From positions 150,547 through 214,546 of the forward strand of contig NZ_FZOF01000012.1 in assembly GCF_900188405.1 (NCBI RefSeq): a stretch of 64,000 bases of DNA, read 5' to 3'. The translations under genes and the position numbers were made by a program. This stretch comes from Actinacidiphila glaucinigra (GTDB lineage Bacteria; Actinomycetota; Actinomycetes; Streptomycetales; Streptomycetaceae). Below are positions 50,783 to 58,948 of the stretch, one piece after another (within the stretch, counting starts at the first letter, position 1; the number at the start of each line of letters is the position of its first letter). The notes beneath the pieces were generated by a model. The model did no database searches and was not told where the DNA came from. It was given only the letters and a program-made list of their open reading frames with translations.

Positions 50783-53271
50783 TCGCCCCTCGCATGCGCC
50801 GGCCCCTACTGCGGGCGCTCGTCGCCTGTGTCCTGGTGCTGAGCGGCGCGGCCGCGCCCGTCGTCTCCTCGCAGGCCGACACCGGGGCGAGCGGCTCCGC
50901 CGTGACCGTCTCCGGCACGGGGGAGTTCGCCGACCTGAAGGTGTCCGTCGACCAGACGGGGAACCTGGTCAACCAGGTCGTGAAGGTCACCTGGAAGGGC
51001 GGCAAGCCCACCGCCGACGACACCAAGTACCCCGCCGACTACCTCCAGATCATGCAGTGCTGGGGGGACGACGCCAAGGGGCCGAGCCCCGAGCAGTGCC
51101 AGTTCGGCGGCTCGGCCGACGGCGGTACCGGTGGCGGCGCGGGCGCGTGGACCAACACCCGTCAGCTCAGTTACGGGAACCTCAAGGACCCGGCGCAGAC
51201 GCTGCCGCCTCCCCCCGAGCACAGCACCCTGTCGTTCATGCCGTTCCGCTCGGTCACGGGCGAGCGGCTGAACACGGGCAACACCAACGTCTACTTCGAC
51301 TCGAACACCACCAACGAAGTGCCCTACGCCCGGACGGGCCCCAACGGCACCGGCGAGGTGTACTTCGAGGTGCAGACCGCGAGCGAGGCCCCCGGCCTCG
51401 GCTGCGGAGAGGTGCCCAAGGGCCGGACCAGCGCGCGCTCGTGCTGGCTCGTGGTGGTGCCCCGCGGCGAGACGGAGGTGGACGGCACCTCGTACCGGTC
51501 CCACACGGACGGCGTGCTGCAGTCCTCGCCGCTCTCGGCGACCAACTGGAAGCAGCGCATCGTCGTCCCCCTGCGCTTCGAGCGGACCGGCACCTTCTGC
51601 CCGATCGGGGCCGACGAGCGTCCCACCCTGGGGACGGAGATCGTGGGCGAGGCCGTCCGCCGCTGGCAGCCCACGCTGTGCCAGACCGGCGGCAAGACCA
51701 TCTACGGCTATGCCCAGGTGACCGACGACACGGCCCGCGCCAAGCTGGTCTCCGGCAAGCCCGGCATGATCTTCGTCAACCGGGCGGCGACCGCCGACCA
51801 GGTGCCGTCGGACCAGAAGCCGGTCTACGCGCCGGTGACCCTGTCCGGGCTGACCATCGGCTTCTTCATCGAGAGCCGGGCGAAGAGCGACGCGCCCGAC
51901 CCTGTCCAGGAAGCCAACGGCAGCCGCCTCGACTCGCTCAACCTCACCCCGCGCCTGGTGGCCAAGCTGCTCACCGAGTCCTACCAGGACGGGAACTCCC
52001 GCTTCGCCGAGAGCACCGCGAAGAACCCGTACAACCTCGGTTACGACCCGGAGTTCGTCAAGTACAACCCGAAGTACGCCGACCTGGTCTTTCCCGGTTA
52101 CCTCGGCGACGCCATCGTGGCCCAGCCACTGGCGGACGCGACCTGGCAGCTGTGGGAGTGGATCGACAAGGACCCCGCCGCCCGGGAGTTCCTCGACGGC
52201 ACCCCCGACAACGAGGGCAGCCACGGCGACCCGTCCTTCTCCGGGATGACGGTCAACCCGCACTACAAGGACATGGACCTGCCGCAGAGCAGCTTCCCGA
52301 AGAGCGACCCCTACTGCCAGGAGTTCACGGAGCTGCCGGACCACCCCAACCAGCCGCCCCTGTGCATCCAGGACAAGCACCCGTACGCCGCAGACCTGCA
52401 CGCGGCCGCCCGGGCCGTGGCCCGCGGCGAGACCCTGTCCCGCGGCAACTGGGACCCGACCACCAAGCCGCCGGCCTACAAGAAGGACCCGCCGCTGGCC
52501 GCGGGCAAGCGCGCGATCCTGGCCGTGACCGACACGGCCACGGCACTGCGGTACGGGCTGGTGACGGCGAGCCTGCAGAACGCCTCCGGCGCCTTCGTCG
52601 CCCCGACCGACGCGTCCCTGCTGGCCGGAGAGAAGGCGATGAAGCCCAGCGGGGTGGCCGGCGTCATGGTGGCCGATCCCAGGGCCGCGGCCAAGGGCGC
52701 CTACCCGCTCACGCTCCTCAGCTACGCCGCCACCGTCCCCGAGAAGCTCAGCAAGCAGGAGGGCCGGGACTACGCCGCGCTGCTGCGGTACGCGGTCGGC
52801 AAGGGCCAGGCGCCCGGAGTGACCTCCGGCACCCTCCCGGACGGCTACGCCCCGCTTCCGGCGTCGCTGCGCGAGCAGACCGAGTCGGCCGCCGACGCCA
52901 TCGCCTCCCGGTCGGGCCCCTCCGCGCCCGAAGAGGAGGAGGAAGAGGCCTCCGACGGCAGCGGTGGCGGCACGGGCGGTGGTGGCGGGCAGACCGTCGT
53001 CCCGCCGCCGGCCTCCACCCCGCCCCCGTCGGCCTCGCCGAGCACCCAGGCGTCCACGTCGCCGCCGGTCCCCGTGGCCGCCGAGGGCCCGTTGTCCCGT
53101 ACGCCCGAGTGGGTGCTGGGCGCCGTGCGCTACGTCCTCCTGATCGCCCTGGTCGCCGGGCTCGTCGCGGCCGTCTGCGGCCCCCTGCTGCCGAGGGTGG
53201 CGCCGCGGCTCGCGGCAGGCATCCAGACCTGGCGCGCCAAGGGCACGGCCGGTCGAGAGCCGAGGGGGTGA
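50779..53271 (+). CDS. Large C-terminally anchored surface protein, PstS-related
   Basis: An 830-residue secreted protein with a signal peptide (1-33), a long ectodomain and one membrane helix near 778-800 after a Glu-rich then Pro/Ser/Thr-rich spacer (EEEEEEASDGSGGG...). Several ectodomain parts recall PstS-type binding folds interrupted by insertions: VTLSGLTIGFFIESRA, LTPRLVAKLLTESYQDGN, LAVTDTATALRYGLVTASLQN, but the DGSGTT site is not evident. I do not recognise a named family. The start overlaps the previous stop (GTGA), so the two anchored proteins are made together and may form a pair on the outer membrane face. Confidence 0.7.
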   Translation: MIAPRMRRPLLRALVACVLVLSGAAAPVVSSQADTGASGSAVTVSGTGEFADLKVSVDQTGNLVNQVVKVTWKGGKPTADDTKYPADYLQIMQCWGDDAKGPSPEQCQFGGSADGGTGGGAGAWTNTRQLSYGNLKDPAQTLPPPPEHSTLSFMPFRSVTGERLNTGNTNVYFDSNTTNEVPYARTGPNGTGEVYFEVQTASEAPGLGCGEVPKGRTSARSCWLVVVPRGETEVDGTSYRSHTDGVLQSSPLSATNWKQRIVVPLRFERTGTFCPIGADERPTLGTEIVGEAVRRWQPTLCQTGGKTIYGYAQVTDDTARAKLVSGKPGMIFVNRAATADQVPSDQKPVYAPVTLSGLTIGFFIESRAKSDAPDPVQEANGSRLDSLNLTPRLVAKLLTESYQDGNSRFAESTAKNPYNLGYDPEFVKYNPKYADLVFPGYLGDAIVAQPLADATWQLWEWIDKDPAAREFLDGTPDNEGSHGDPSFSGMTVNPHYKDMDLPQSSFPKSDPYCQEFTELPDHPNQPPLCIQDKHPYAADLHAAARAVARGETLSRGNWDPTTKPPAYKKDPPLAAGKRAILAVTDTATALRYGLVTASLQNASGAFVAPTDASLLAGEKAMKPSGVAGVMVADPRAAAKGAYPLTLLSYAATVPEKLSKQEGRDYAALLRYAVGKGQAPGVTSGTLPDGYAPLPASLREQTESAADAIASRSGPSAPEEEEEEASDGSGGGTGGGGGQTVVPPPASTPPPSASPSTQASTSPPVPVAAEGPLSRTPEWVLGAVRYVLLIALVAGLVAAVCGPLLPRVAPRLAAGIQTWRAKGTAGREPRG

Positions 53272-53372
53272 TGCCCGAACCCGAGACCACGACAGGTCCG
53301 CGCCAACGAACTGTCTGAAACAACCGTGCCGGGCACCACCCCGGCGCAAGCCTATCCGAGAGGTAAACGCAA

Positions 53373-54362
53373 GTGAACATACGCAAGTTCGCGGTGGCCG
53401 CCGTCGGCGTCGCCGGTCTGCTCACCGGTACCGTCTGCGCCAGCGTCGCCGTCGCCGACCCTTCCGGCGCCCCGGCCTTCCGCCAGCTGTCCGGTGTGGG
53501 TTCCGACACCACCCAGGACGTCATGAACGGCATGGCCCAGTCGATCACGATCGGCGGCCAGAAGGTGATCGGCTCCTACGACGCCACCGGTTCGGCGAAG
53601 ATCACCACCAAGAGCGGCACGACCTGCACCATCGACCGCCCGAACGGCTCGGGTGCCGGCCGCAACGCGCTGGTCGCCTCCCTGCAGGCGAATGACAACT
53701 GCCTCGACTTCGCCCGTTCCTCCAGCCTCAGCCTGGGCGCCGTCGACCCGGACCTCACCTACGTCCCGTTCGCCGTGGACGGCGTGACCTACGCGATCAC
53801 CGGCTCCAGCCAGATCCCGCGCAAGCTCACGCTGAACGACCTCAAGCAGATCTACACCTGCAACAAGGACTACGTGGGCACCGCCCCCAACTTCACCATG
53901 ACCGCCTACCTCCCGCAGGCGGGCTCCGGCACGCGCAGCTTCTGGGAGTCCACCGTCGGCATCTCGGACACCGACGTGAAGAACGGCGTCTACCCCTGCA
54001 TCAAGGACGTCAAGGGCGGCAACCCGGTGCAGGAGCACGACGGCCGCATCCTCGACGACAAGTCGATCGTGCCGTTCTCCATCGCCCAGTACAGCTCGCA
54101 GGCCACGCAGACCATCGCCGACCTGCGCGGCAAGGCGGTCCTCGGCACCATCGACGGCGTCGCGCCGACCGTGCTGAACAGCAACTTCGGTGTCAAGCGC
54201 GACGTCTACAACGTGATCCCGACCAGCAAGGTCGGCACGGCGCCGTGGAGCACGGTCTTCGTCGGCTCGAACTCGCTGATCTGCCAGAAGACCGACGTGA
54301 TCAACACCTACGGCTTCGCGGCCAACGCCAACTGCGGCGACACCAGCAAGCAGACCCCCTGA
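53373..54362 (+). CDS. Secreted PstS/PBP-like binding protein without anchor
   Basis: A 329-residue protein with a signal peptide (1-28) and a periplasmic-binding-protein fold resembling PstS: LSGVGSDTTQDVMNGM, KLTLNDLKQIYTCN and YLPQAGSGTRSFWESTVG. The last holds a Gly-Ser-Gly-Thr-Arg loop in the phosphate-site position. There is no lipobox and no C-terminal helix, so it should be released or held by partners. It has cysteine pairs. The GTG at 53373 has GAGAGGTAAACGC upstream. It is separated from the previous gene by 101 bases, so a second promoter is possible here. Confidence 0.78.
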   Translation: MNIRKFAVAAVGVAGLLTGTVCASVAVADPSGAPAFRQLSGVGSDTTQDVMNGMAQSITIGGQKVIGSYDATGSAKITTKSGTTCTIDRPNGSGAGRNALVASLQANDNCLDFARSSSLSLGAVDPDLTYVPFAVDGVTYAITGSSQIPRKLTLNDLKQIYTCNKDYVGTAPNFTMTAYLPQAGSGTRSFWESTVGISDTDVKNGVYPCIKDVKGGNPVQEHDGRILDDKSIVPFSIAQYSSQATQTIADLRGKAVLGTIDGVAPTVLNSNFGVKRDVYNVIPTSKVGTAPWSTVFVGSNSLICQKTDVINTYGFAANANCGDTSKQTP

Positions 54363-54418
54363 TACACGCCCTGTTGCTTCCGTCACTTTCGCACACTCCG
54401 AAAAGGGAGAGCACGACA

Positions 54419-55993
54419 GTGTTCAAGAACAAGCTCTCGCGGGCCATGGCGGGCGGGCTCGCGAGCCTGGTCGCCGCCTGCGCGGCGGGCCTGATCGCGG
54501 CCCCGGCCGCGCACGCCGCCGAGATCGGCGGCCTGACCTTCAGCCCGGCCACCGGCACCGACACCACGGGTATCGCGCTGACCACGTCGGACGTCTGTCC
54601 CGACGAGGCGACCAACGTCATCGTGTCCGTGACCGGTTCGGGCTTCCCGGCCGAGGGCCAGACCGTCGTCGGCAACGCGTCGAAGGACATCTACCCGATC
54701 TCCGGCGACGGCGGGATGATCGTCCCGCTGACGCAGACCATGCGCGACTACGCCAAGGACGCCGGCTTCAACGAGCTGAAGGGCGAGTACGCCTTCAAGG
54801 TCACCTGCCGGCTGGCCTTCGGCTCCTCGAACTTCGGCGACTTCACCGGCTCGATCTGGTTCACGTCCAACGAGACGTACCAGAACACCGACCCGAGCGT
54901 GAAGATCGACACCACCACCGCCCTCGCGGTGTCCCCGGCCAGCCCGGTCACCCAGGGCGAGACCGTGACGCTGACCGCCAACGTGACCCCGGCGGCCGCC
55001 GAGGGCAAGGTGCAGTTCAAGGACAACGGCACCGCGCTCGGTTCCCCGGTCGCCGTCTCCGCCGGCACCGCGGTCCTCACCACGAACGCCCTGGCCGCGG
55101 GCGACCACGACCTGACCGCCGAGTTCGCCCCGACCGGCGCCGCGTACAACCCGTCCGCCTCCTCCGCGGTGGCGTACAAGGTGAACGCCCCGCAGGCGAC
55201 GGCGACGACGACCTCGCTGGCCATCTCGCCGTCCGCCACCACGCCGCAGTTCAGCCCGGTCACCATGAACGCCACGGTCACCCCCGCCGCTGCGGCGGGT
55301 TCCGTGAAGTTCCAGGACACCGTGGGCGGCACCACCACCACGCTGGCCACCGTCCCCGTCTCGGGCGGCCAGGCCTCCTTCACCACCAGCAGCCTGGCGA
55401 AGGGCGAGCACAGCTTCTCCGCGGCCTTCGTCCCGGCGAACAGCGGGGCCTACACCGGTTCCGACTCCGGCGCGGTCCCGTACCTGATCGGTGACTTCGC
55501 GGGCGTCTCCGCCTCGCAGGACATCACCACGACCGTCGAGTCCGGCGCCCTGGTCATCAGCGTTGACAACCCGCACGTCACGCTGCCGTCGCCGGTGCTG
55601 AACGCCGACGGCGACCTGCTGACCACCGCGGGCGACATCAACACCGTCACCCTCACCGACACCCGCGCCGGCAACCCCGGCTGGAGCGTCAGCGGCCAGG
55701 TGACCGACTTCTCCGACGGCGGCACGCACGCCATCAACGGCCAGAACCTGGGCTGGACGCCGAACGTGGTCGACCACGCCCCGGCGCAGACCGTCACCGC
55801 CGGCTCCGCGGTCTCCGCGGCGCAGGGTGTCGCCTCCGGCGACGCCGGCCAGGGCGGTCTGAAGTCCTCCCGTTCCCTGGCCACCGGTACCGGCCTTGGT
55901 ACCGCGCACCTGGGTGCGGACCTCGCTCTGAACGTGCCGACCTCGACCGTGGCCGGCACCTACACCGCGACCCTCACCCTGACGGCCATCTGA
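54419..55993 (+). CDS. Surface protein: two-Cys domain, two Ig-like repeats, WxL-like domain
   Basis: A 524-residue secreted protein. Signal peptide 1-33. Residues 34-152 are copy A of a two-cysteine domain shared by four proteins here (Cys60 in DVCPDEATN, TQTMRDYAKDAGFNELKG, Cys130 in VTCRLAF). Residues about 163-255 and 262-356 are Ig-like repeats of the Big_3/5 kind. Residues about 365-524 resemble the Firmicute WxL domain: VTLTDTRAGNPGWSVSGQVTDF, then LNVPTSTVAGTYTATLTLTAI at the very end, where WxL domains have a Trp. WxL domains bind peptidoglycan non-covalently, so this is probably a wall-attached adhesin-like protein. The GTG at 54419 follows AAAGGGAGAGC. Confidence 0.8.
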   Translation: MFKNKLSRAMAGGLASLVAACAAGLIAAPAAHAAEIGGLTFSPATGTDTTGIALTTSDVCPDEATNVIVSVTGSGFPAEGQTVVGNASKDIYPISGDGGMIVPLTQTMRDYAKDAGFNELKGEYAFKVTCRLAFGSSNFGDFTGSIWFTSNETYQNTDPSVKIDTTTALAVSPASPVTQGETVTLTANVTPAAAEGKVQFKDNGTALGSPVAVSAGTAVLTTNALAAGDHDLTAEFAPTGAAYNPSASSAVAYKVNAPQATATTTSLAISPSATTPQFSPVTMNATVTPAAAAGSVKFQDTVGGTTTTLATVPVSGGQASFTTSSLAKGEHSFSAAFVPANSGAYTGSDSGAVPYLIGDFAGVSASQDITTTVESGALVISVDNPHVTLPSPVLNADGDLLTTAGDINTVTLTDTRAGNPGWSVSGQVTDFSDGGTHAINGQNLGWTPNVVDHAPAQTVTAGSAVSAAQGVASGDAGQGGLKSSRSLATGTGLGTAHLGADLALNVPTSTVAGTYTATLTLTAI

Positions 55994-56153
55994 GCCGGCG
56001 GACGGCCTGAGGGGCGCTGACGCCCCCGGGGCCGGTCCGGGCCGGGACGGGCAGCGATGCCCGTCCCGGTTCCCGGGTCCGGCCCGTCCGCACGACCCGG
56101 CAAGTACGCCCCGCACCACCTTGTCCCACCCGCGCCCGATCGGACGACCTGAC

Positions 56154-58022
56154 ATGATCACACGATCAGCCCGCCGTATCGCCGCCGTCCTGGCCGCCTG
56201 CGTCCTCGCCGTACTACCGGCCGCCGAAACGGCGTCGGCCGCCGCCCCGCAGGCCGCCGCCTCCCACACGGCCTCCGCACGACCAGGCGCGGGCCCGAAC
56301 GGGCGCACCACCTTCGGCGTCCAGCCGTCCTCGGCCGACAAGCCGGACGGCCGGCCCAACTACTCCTACGGCGTGACCCCGGGTGCCGTCATCCGGGACC
56401 ACATCGCCATCTGGAACTACAGCGCCAAGCCCCTGACGCTGAGCGTCTACGCCGCCGACGCCATCAACTCCGCGGAGGGCGGCTTCGACCTGCTCCCGCG
56501 GGCCACCAAGTCCAGCGACGGCGGCACCTGGATCAAGCTCGGCAGGTCCAGGGTGACCGTGGCCGCCCGTTCCCGCGTCATCGTCCCGTTCACGCTGACC
56601 GTGCCGCGCACGGTGACCCCCGGCGACCACCCCGCCGGCATCGTCGCCTCGCTGTCCGCGATGCGCACCGGCGCCAAGGGCGACCGGGTCCAGGTCGACC
56701 AGCGCGTCGGCGCCCGGATGTACCTGCGGGTGGCCGGCCAGCTCAGGCCGCTGCTCTCCGTCGAGGACCTGCGCACCGACTACCACGGCACCGCCAACCC
56801 CTTCGGGACCGGCACCGCCACGGTGTCCTACACCGTGCGCAACACCGGCAACGTCCGGCTGGCCGCCGAGCAGACGGTCCGCGTCCACGACGCGTTCGGC
56901 GGCATCGCCACGGTGAAGGGCTCGCGCGACCTCGCCGAGATCCTCCCGGGCAACGCGCTGAGGATCAGCGTCACGGCCACCGGCGTCCTGCCCACGGTGC
57001 GCGACACCACCACCGTCTCGGTCGACGCGGTCTCCGTGCGCGGCGACGTCGCGATCCCCGACCTGCCGAGCCTGACGCGTTCCCAGGGCTTCTGGGCGGT
57101 GCCGTGGTCCCTGCTCGCCGTCCTGGCGGTGGTCGTCGCGGTGGCCGTCGTGTGGTGGGTCCGCCGCAGGCGCCACCGCCGCGGACCGCGTCAGGGCGCC
57201 GCCCGCACCGCCACGACCGCGCCGAAGAAGCCGGCCCCCGCCTCGCGCGCCTCCGCTCCCGTCGCCATGGTGCTGGCCGCCCTCTCGCTGTGGGCGGCCG
57301 CTCCCGCCGCCCACGCCGCGGCGCCCGGCGGCCTCACCGTCGCGCCGCAGCACGGCAGTGCCACCGAGCCCATCACCCTGACCGCCGCCGGGCCCTGTCC
57401 CGACGGGACGCGGAACGTCATCGCCTGGGTCAAGGGCGCCGGATTCCCCCGTGACGGCAAGGTCGTCGTCGGCAACTCCGAGATCGGCACCTACCCGGCG
57501 GCACCGGGCGGCGGACGGGTGATCCCGCTGACCTACACGATGCAGGACTACGCCCTCGACGCCGGCTTCAGCACCCTGCGCGGCACCTACACCTTCACCG
57601 TCAGCTGCCTTGAGGCCCCCTTCGGCCTCAAGAGCCTGCGGGACTTCAGCGGTTCGCTCCGCTTCACCTCCAGGACCTCCTACACGGACGGCACCCGGGC
57701 CACCCCCGAGAAGCCCGCGGCCGGATCCTCCGCCCAGCCGGGCGGCACGGCGGGGCAGGGGCAGCCGTCCACTCCTGACGGGTCCGGCCCGTCGGCCCCG
57801 GCCGGCGGCGAGGGCACCGTGCCCTCCGGCGCGCCCGGCCAGGGCGGAGTCACCGGGGTCGTGAACGCCGCCTCGGCCGACCCGGCCGGCGACGCGTACG
57901 GCTCCCTCGCGGCCTGGTCGCTCGGCGGCTTCGCGGTCGCCTTCCTGGTGCTCCTGACGGGAGCCGCCCAGTGGGTGCGGGGGCGCAGGGGGCGTGCCGC
58001 GCGAGCGGGCACGTCCGGCTGA
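56154..58022 (+). CDS. DUF916-type (WxL partner) ectodomain fused to a second two-Cys domain protein
   Basis: A 622-residue protein that looks like two exported membrane proteins joined. Part 1 has a signal peptide (1-30), a DUF916-like domain (about 50-170; NYSYGVTPGAVIRDHIAIWN, IVPFTLTVPRTVTPGDHPAGIV), a second beta domain (about 195-295) and a membrane helix at 313-336 followed by RRRRHRRG. This is the layout of the WxL-associated surface proteins of Firmicutes. Part 2 starts with a second signal-like hydrophobic stretch (368-390, ending AHAA), then the two-Cys domain (393-506), a Gly/Pro/Ser-rich spacer and a second helix (585-607) with a basic end. There is no stop between the parts. The ATG at 56154 lacks a clear ribosome site. 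Confidence 0.75.
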   Translation: MITRSARRIAAVLAACVLAVLPAAETASAAAPQAAASHTASARPGAGPNGRTTFGVQPSSADKPDGRPNYSYGVTPGAVIRDHIAIWNYSAKPLTLSVYAADAINSAEGGFDLLPRATKSSDGGTWIKLGRSRVTVAARSRVIVPFTLTVPRTVTPGDHPAGIVASLSAMRTGAKGDRVQVDQRVGARMYLRVAGQLRPLLSVEDLRTDYHGTANPFGTGTATVSYTVRNTGNVRLAAEQTVRVHDAFGGIATVKGSRDLAEILPGNALRISVTATGVLPTVRDTTTVSVDAVSVRGDVAIPDLPSLTRSQGFWAVPWSLLAVLAVVVAVAVVWWVRRRRHRRGPRQGAARTATTAPKKPAPASRASAPVAMVLAALSLWAAAPAAHAAAPGGLTVAPQHGSATEPITLTAAGPCPDGTRNVIAWVKGAGFPRDGKVVVGNSEIGTYPAAPGGGRVIPLTYTMQDYALDAGFSTLRGTYTFTVSCLEAPFGLKSLRDFSGSLRFTSRTSYTDGTRATPEKPAAGSSAQPGGTAGQGQPSTPDGSGPSAPAGGEGTVPSGAPGQGGVTGVVNAASADPAGDAYGSLAAWSLGGFAVAFLVLLTGAAQWVRGRRGRAARAGTSG

Positions 58023-58066
58023 GCACCCGTCACCCACGTCCATCACAAGCAATGAGGAGAAAGACA

Positions 58067-58930
58067 GTGTCGTTCACACGCCTGCACCGCTCGACCGCGG
58101 CCGCGCTCGGCTCGCTCGTCCTGGCCGGAGGGGCGGTGGGCATCATGGCCGCGACCTCCGCGCACGCGGACACCATCGGCACGCTGAAGATGAACCCGGC
58201 CACCGGCACGGACACCAGCGGGATGGACTTCACCACCTCGGCCATGTGCCCTGCCGAGGCGACCCACGTCATCGTGTCCGTCACCGGTTCGGGCTTCCCC
58301 GAGGAGGGCATGAACCTCGTCGGCAACGCGTCCAAGGAGATCTACGCCGAGACCGAGGGCGGCTTCCGCGTTCCGCTGACGCAGACCATGCGCGACTACG
58401 CCAAGGACGCGGGCTTCGACGAGCTCGAGGGCCGCTACGAGTTCACGGTCACCTGCCGCTTGGCGTTCGGCGAGACCACGTACGGCGACTTCAAGGGCTC
58501 GGTCTGGTTCACCACCAACACCACCTACCAGGACACCGACCCCGCGGCCGGCACCCCGACGCCCACCCCGACGAACACCACCACGCCGAGCGGCACCCCC
58601 ACTCCGACGTCGGACCCGACCGACACCGGCGAGCCCACGGACACCAGTGAGCCCACCGACACTGGTGAGCCCACGGACACCGGTGAGCCCACCGACACCA
58701 CCGGCGGCGACACGACCGGTGGCGACACGACCGACGGCGGCTCGGAGGGCATCTCCACCGAGGTCGACGGCGGTGCCTCGGGCGACGACGGCGGCTCGCT
58801 GGCGGCCACCGGTGCCGACGCCGGCTGGCTCGCCGCGGTGGCGGCCGCCCTGGTCGCCGGCGGCACCGTCGCCGTCCGCCAGGCCCGCCGCCGCGGTCTG
58901 CTGTCCTTCGCCGACACCCCGAACGACTGA
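58067..58930 (+). CDS. Sortase-anchored (LAATG) two-Cys domain surface protein
   Basis: A 287-residue protein with signal peptide 1-34, the two-Cys domain 35-150 (Cys61, Cys130), a Thr/Pro-rich stalk with TDTGEP-type repeats at about 165-215, and an acidic Gly-rich part. It ends in a cell-wall sorting signal: LAATG at 245-249, a hydrophobic helix and RQARRRG. LAXTG is the motif used by class E sortases of Streptomyces (as in chaplins), so the protein should be covalently linked to peptidoglycan. The GTG at 58067 follows AGGAGAAAG; an in-frame ATG at 58052 is less likely. Confidence 0.82.
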   Translation: MSFTRLHRSTAAALGSLVLAGGAVGIMAATSAHADTIGTLKMNPATGTDTSGMDFTTSAMCPAEATHVIVSVTGSGFPEEGMNLVGNASKEIYAETEGGFRVPLTQTMRDYAKDAGFDELEGRYEFTVTCRLAFGETTYGDFKGSVWFTTNTTYQDTDPAAGTPTPTPTNTTTPSGTPTPTSDPTDTGEPTDTSEPTDTGEPTDTGEPTDTTGGDTTGGDTTDGGSEGISTEVDGGASGDDGGSLAATGADAGWLAAVAAALVAGGTVAVRQARRRGLLSFADTPND

Positions 58931-58948
58931 GACGGCGGGAGACGACCA

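Noticed and set aside
50806..53349. Minus-strand frame opposite the 830-residue surface protein
   Set aside because: No start signal or domain; a shadow of the plus-strand gene, which has a signal peptide and coupled start.
58609..58700. Possible CRISPR-like or phase-variable repeat
   Set aside because: The near-identical 18-base units are codon-level repeats encoding the TDTGEP-type stalk inside an open frame, with no spacers.
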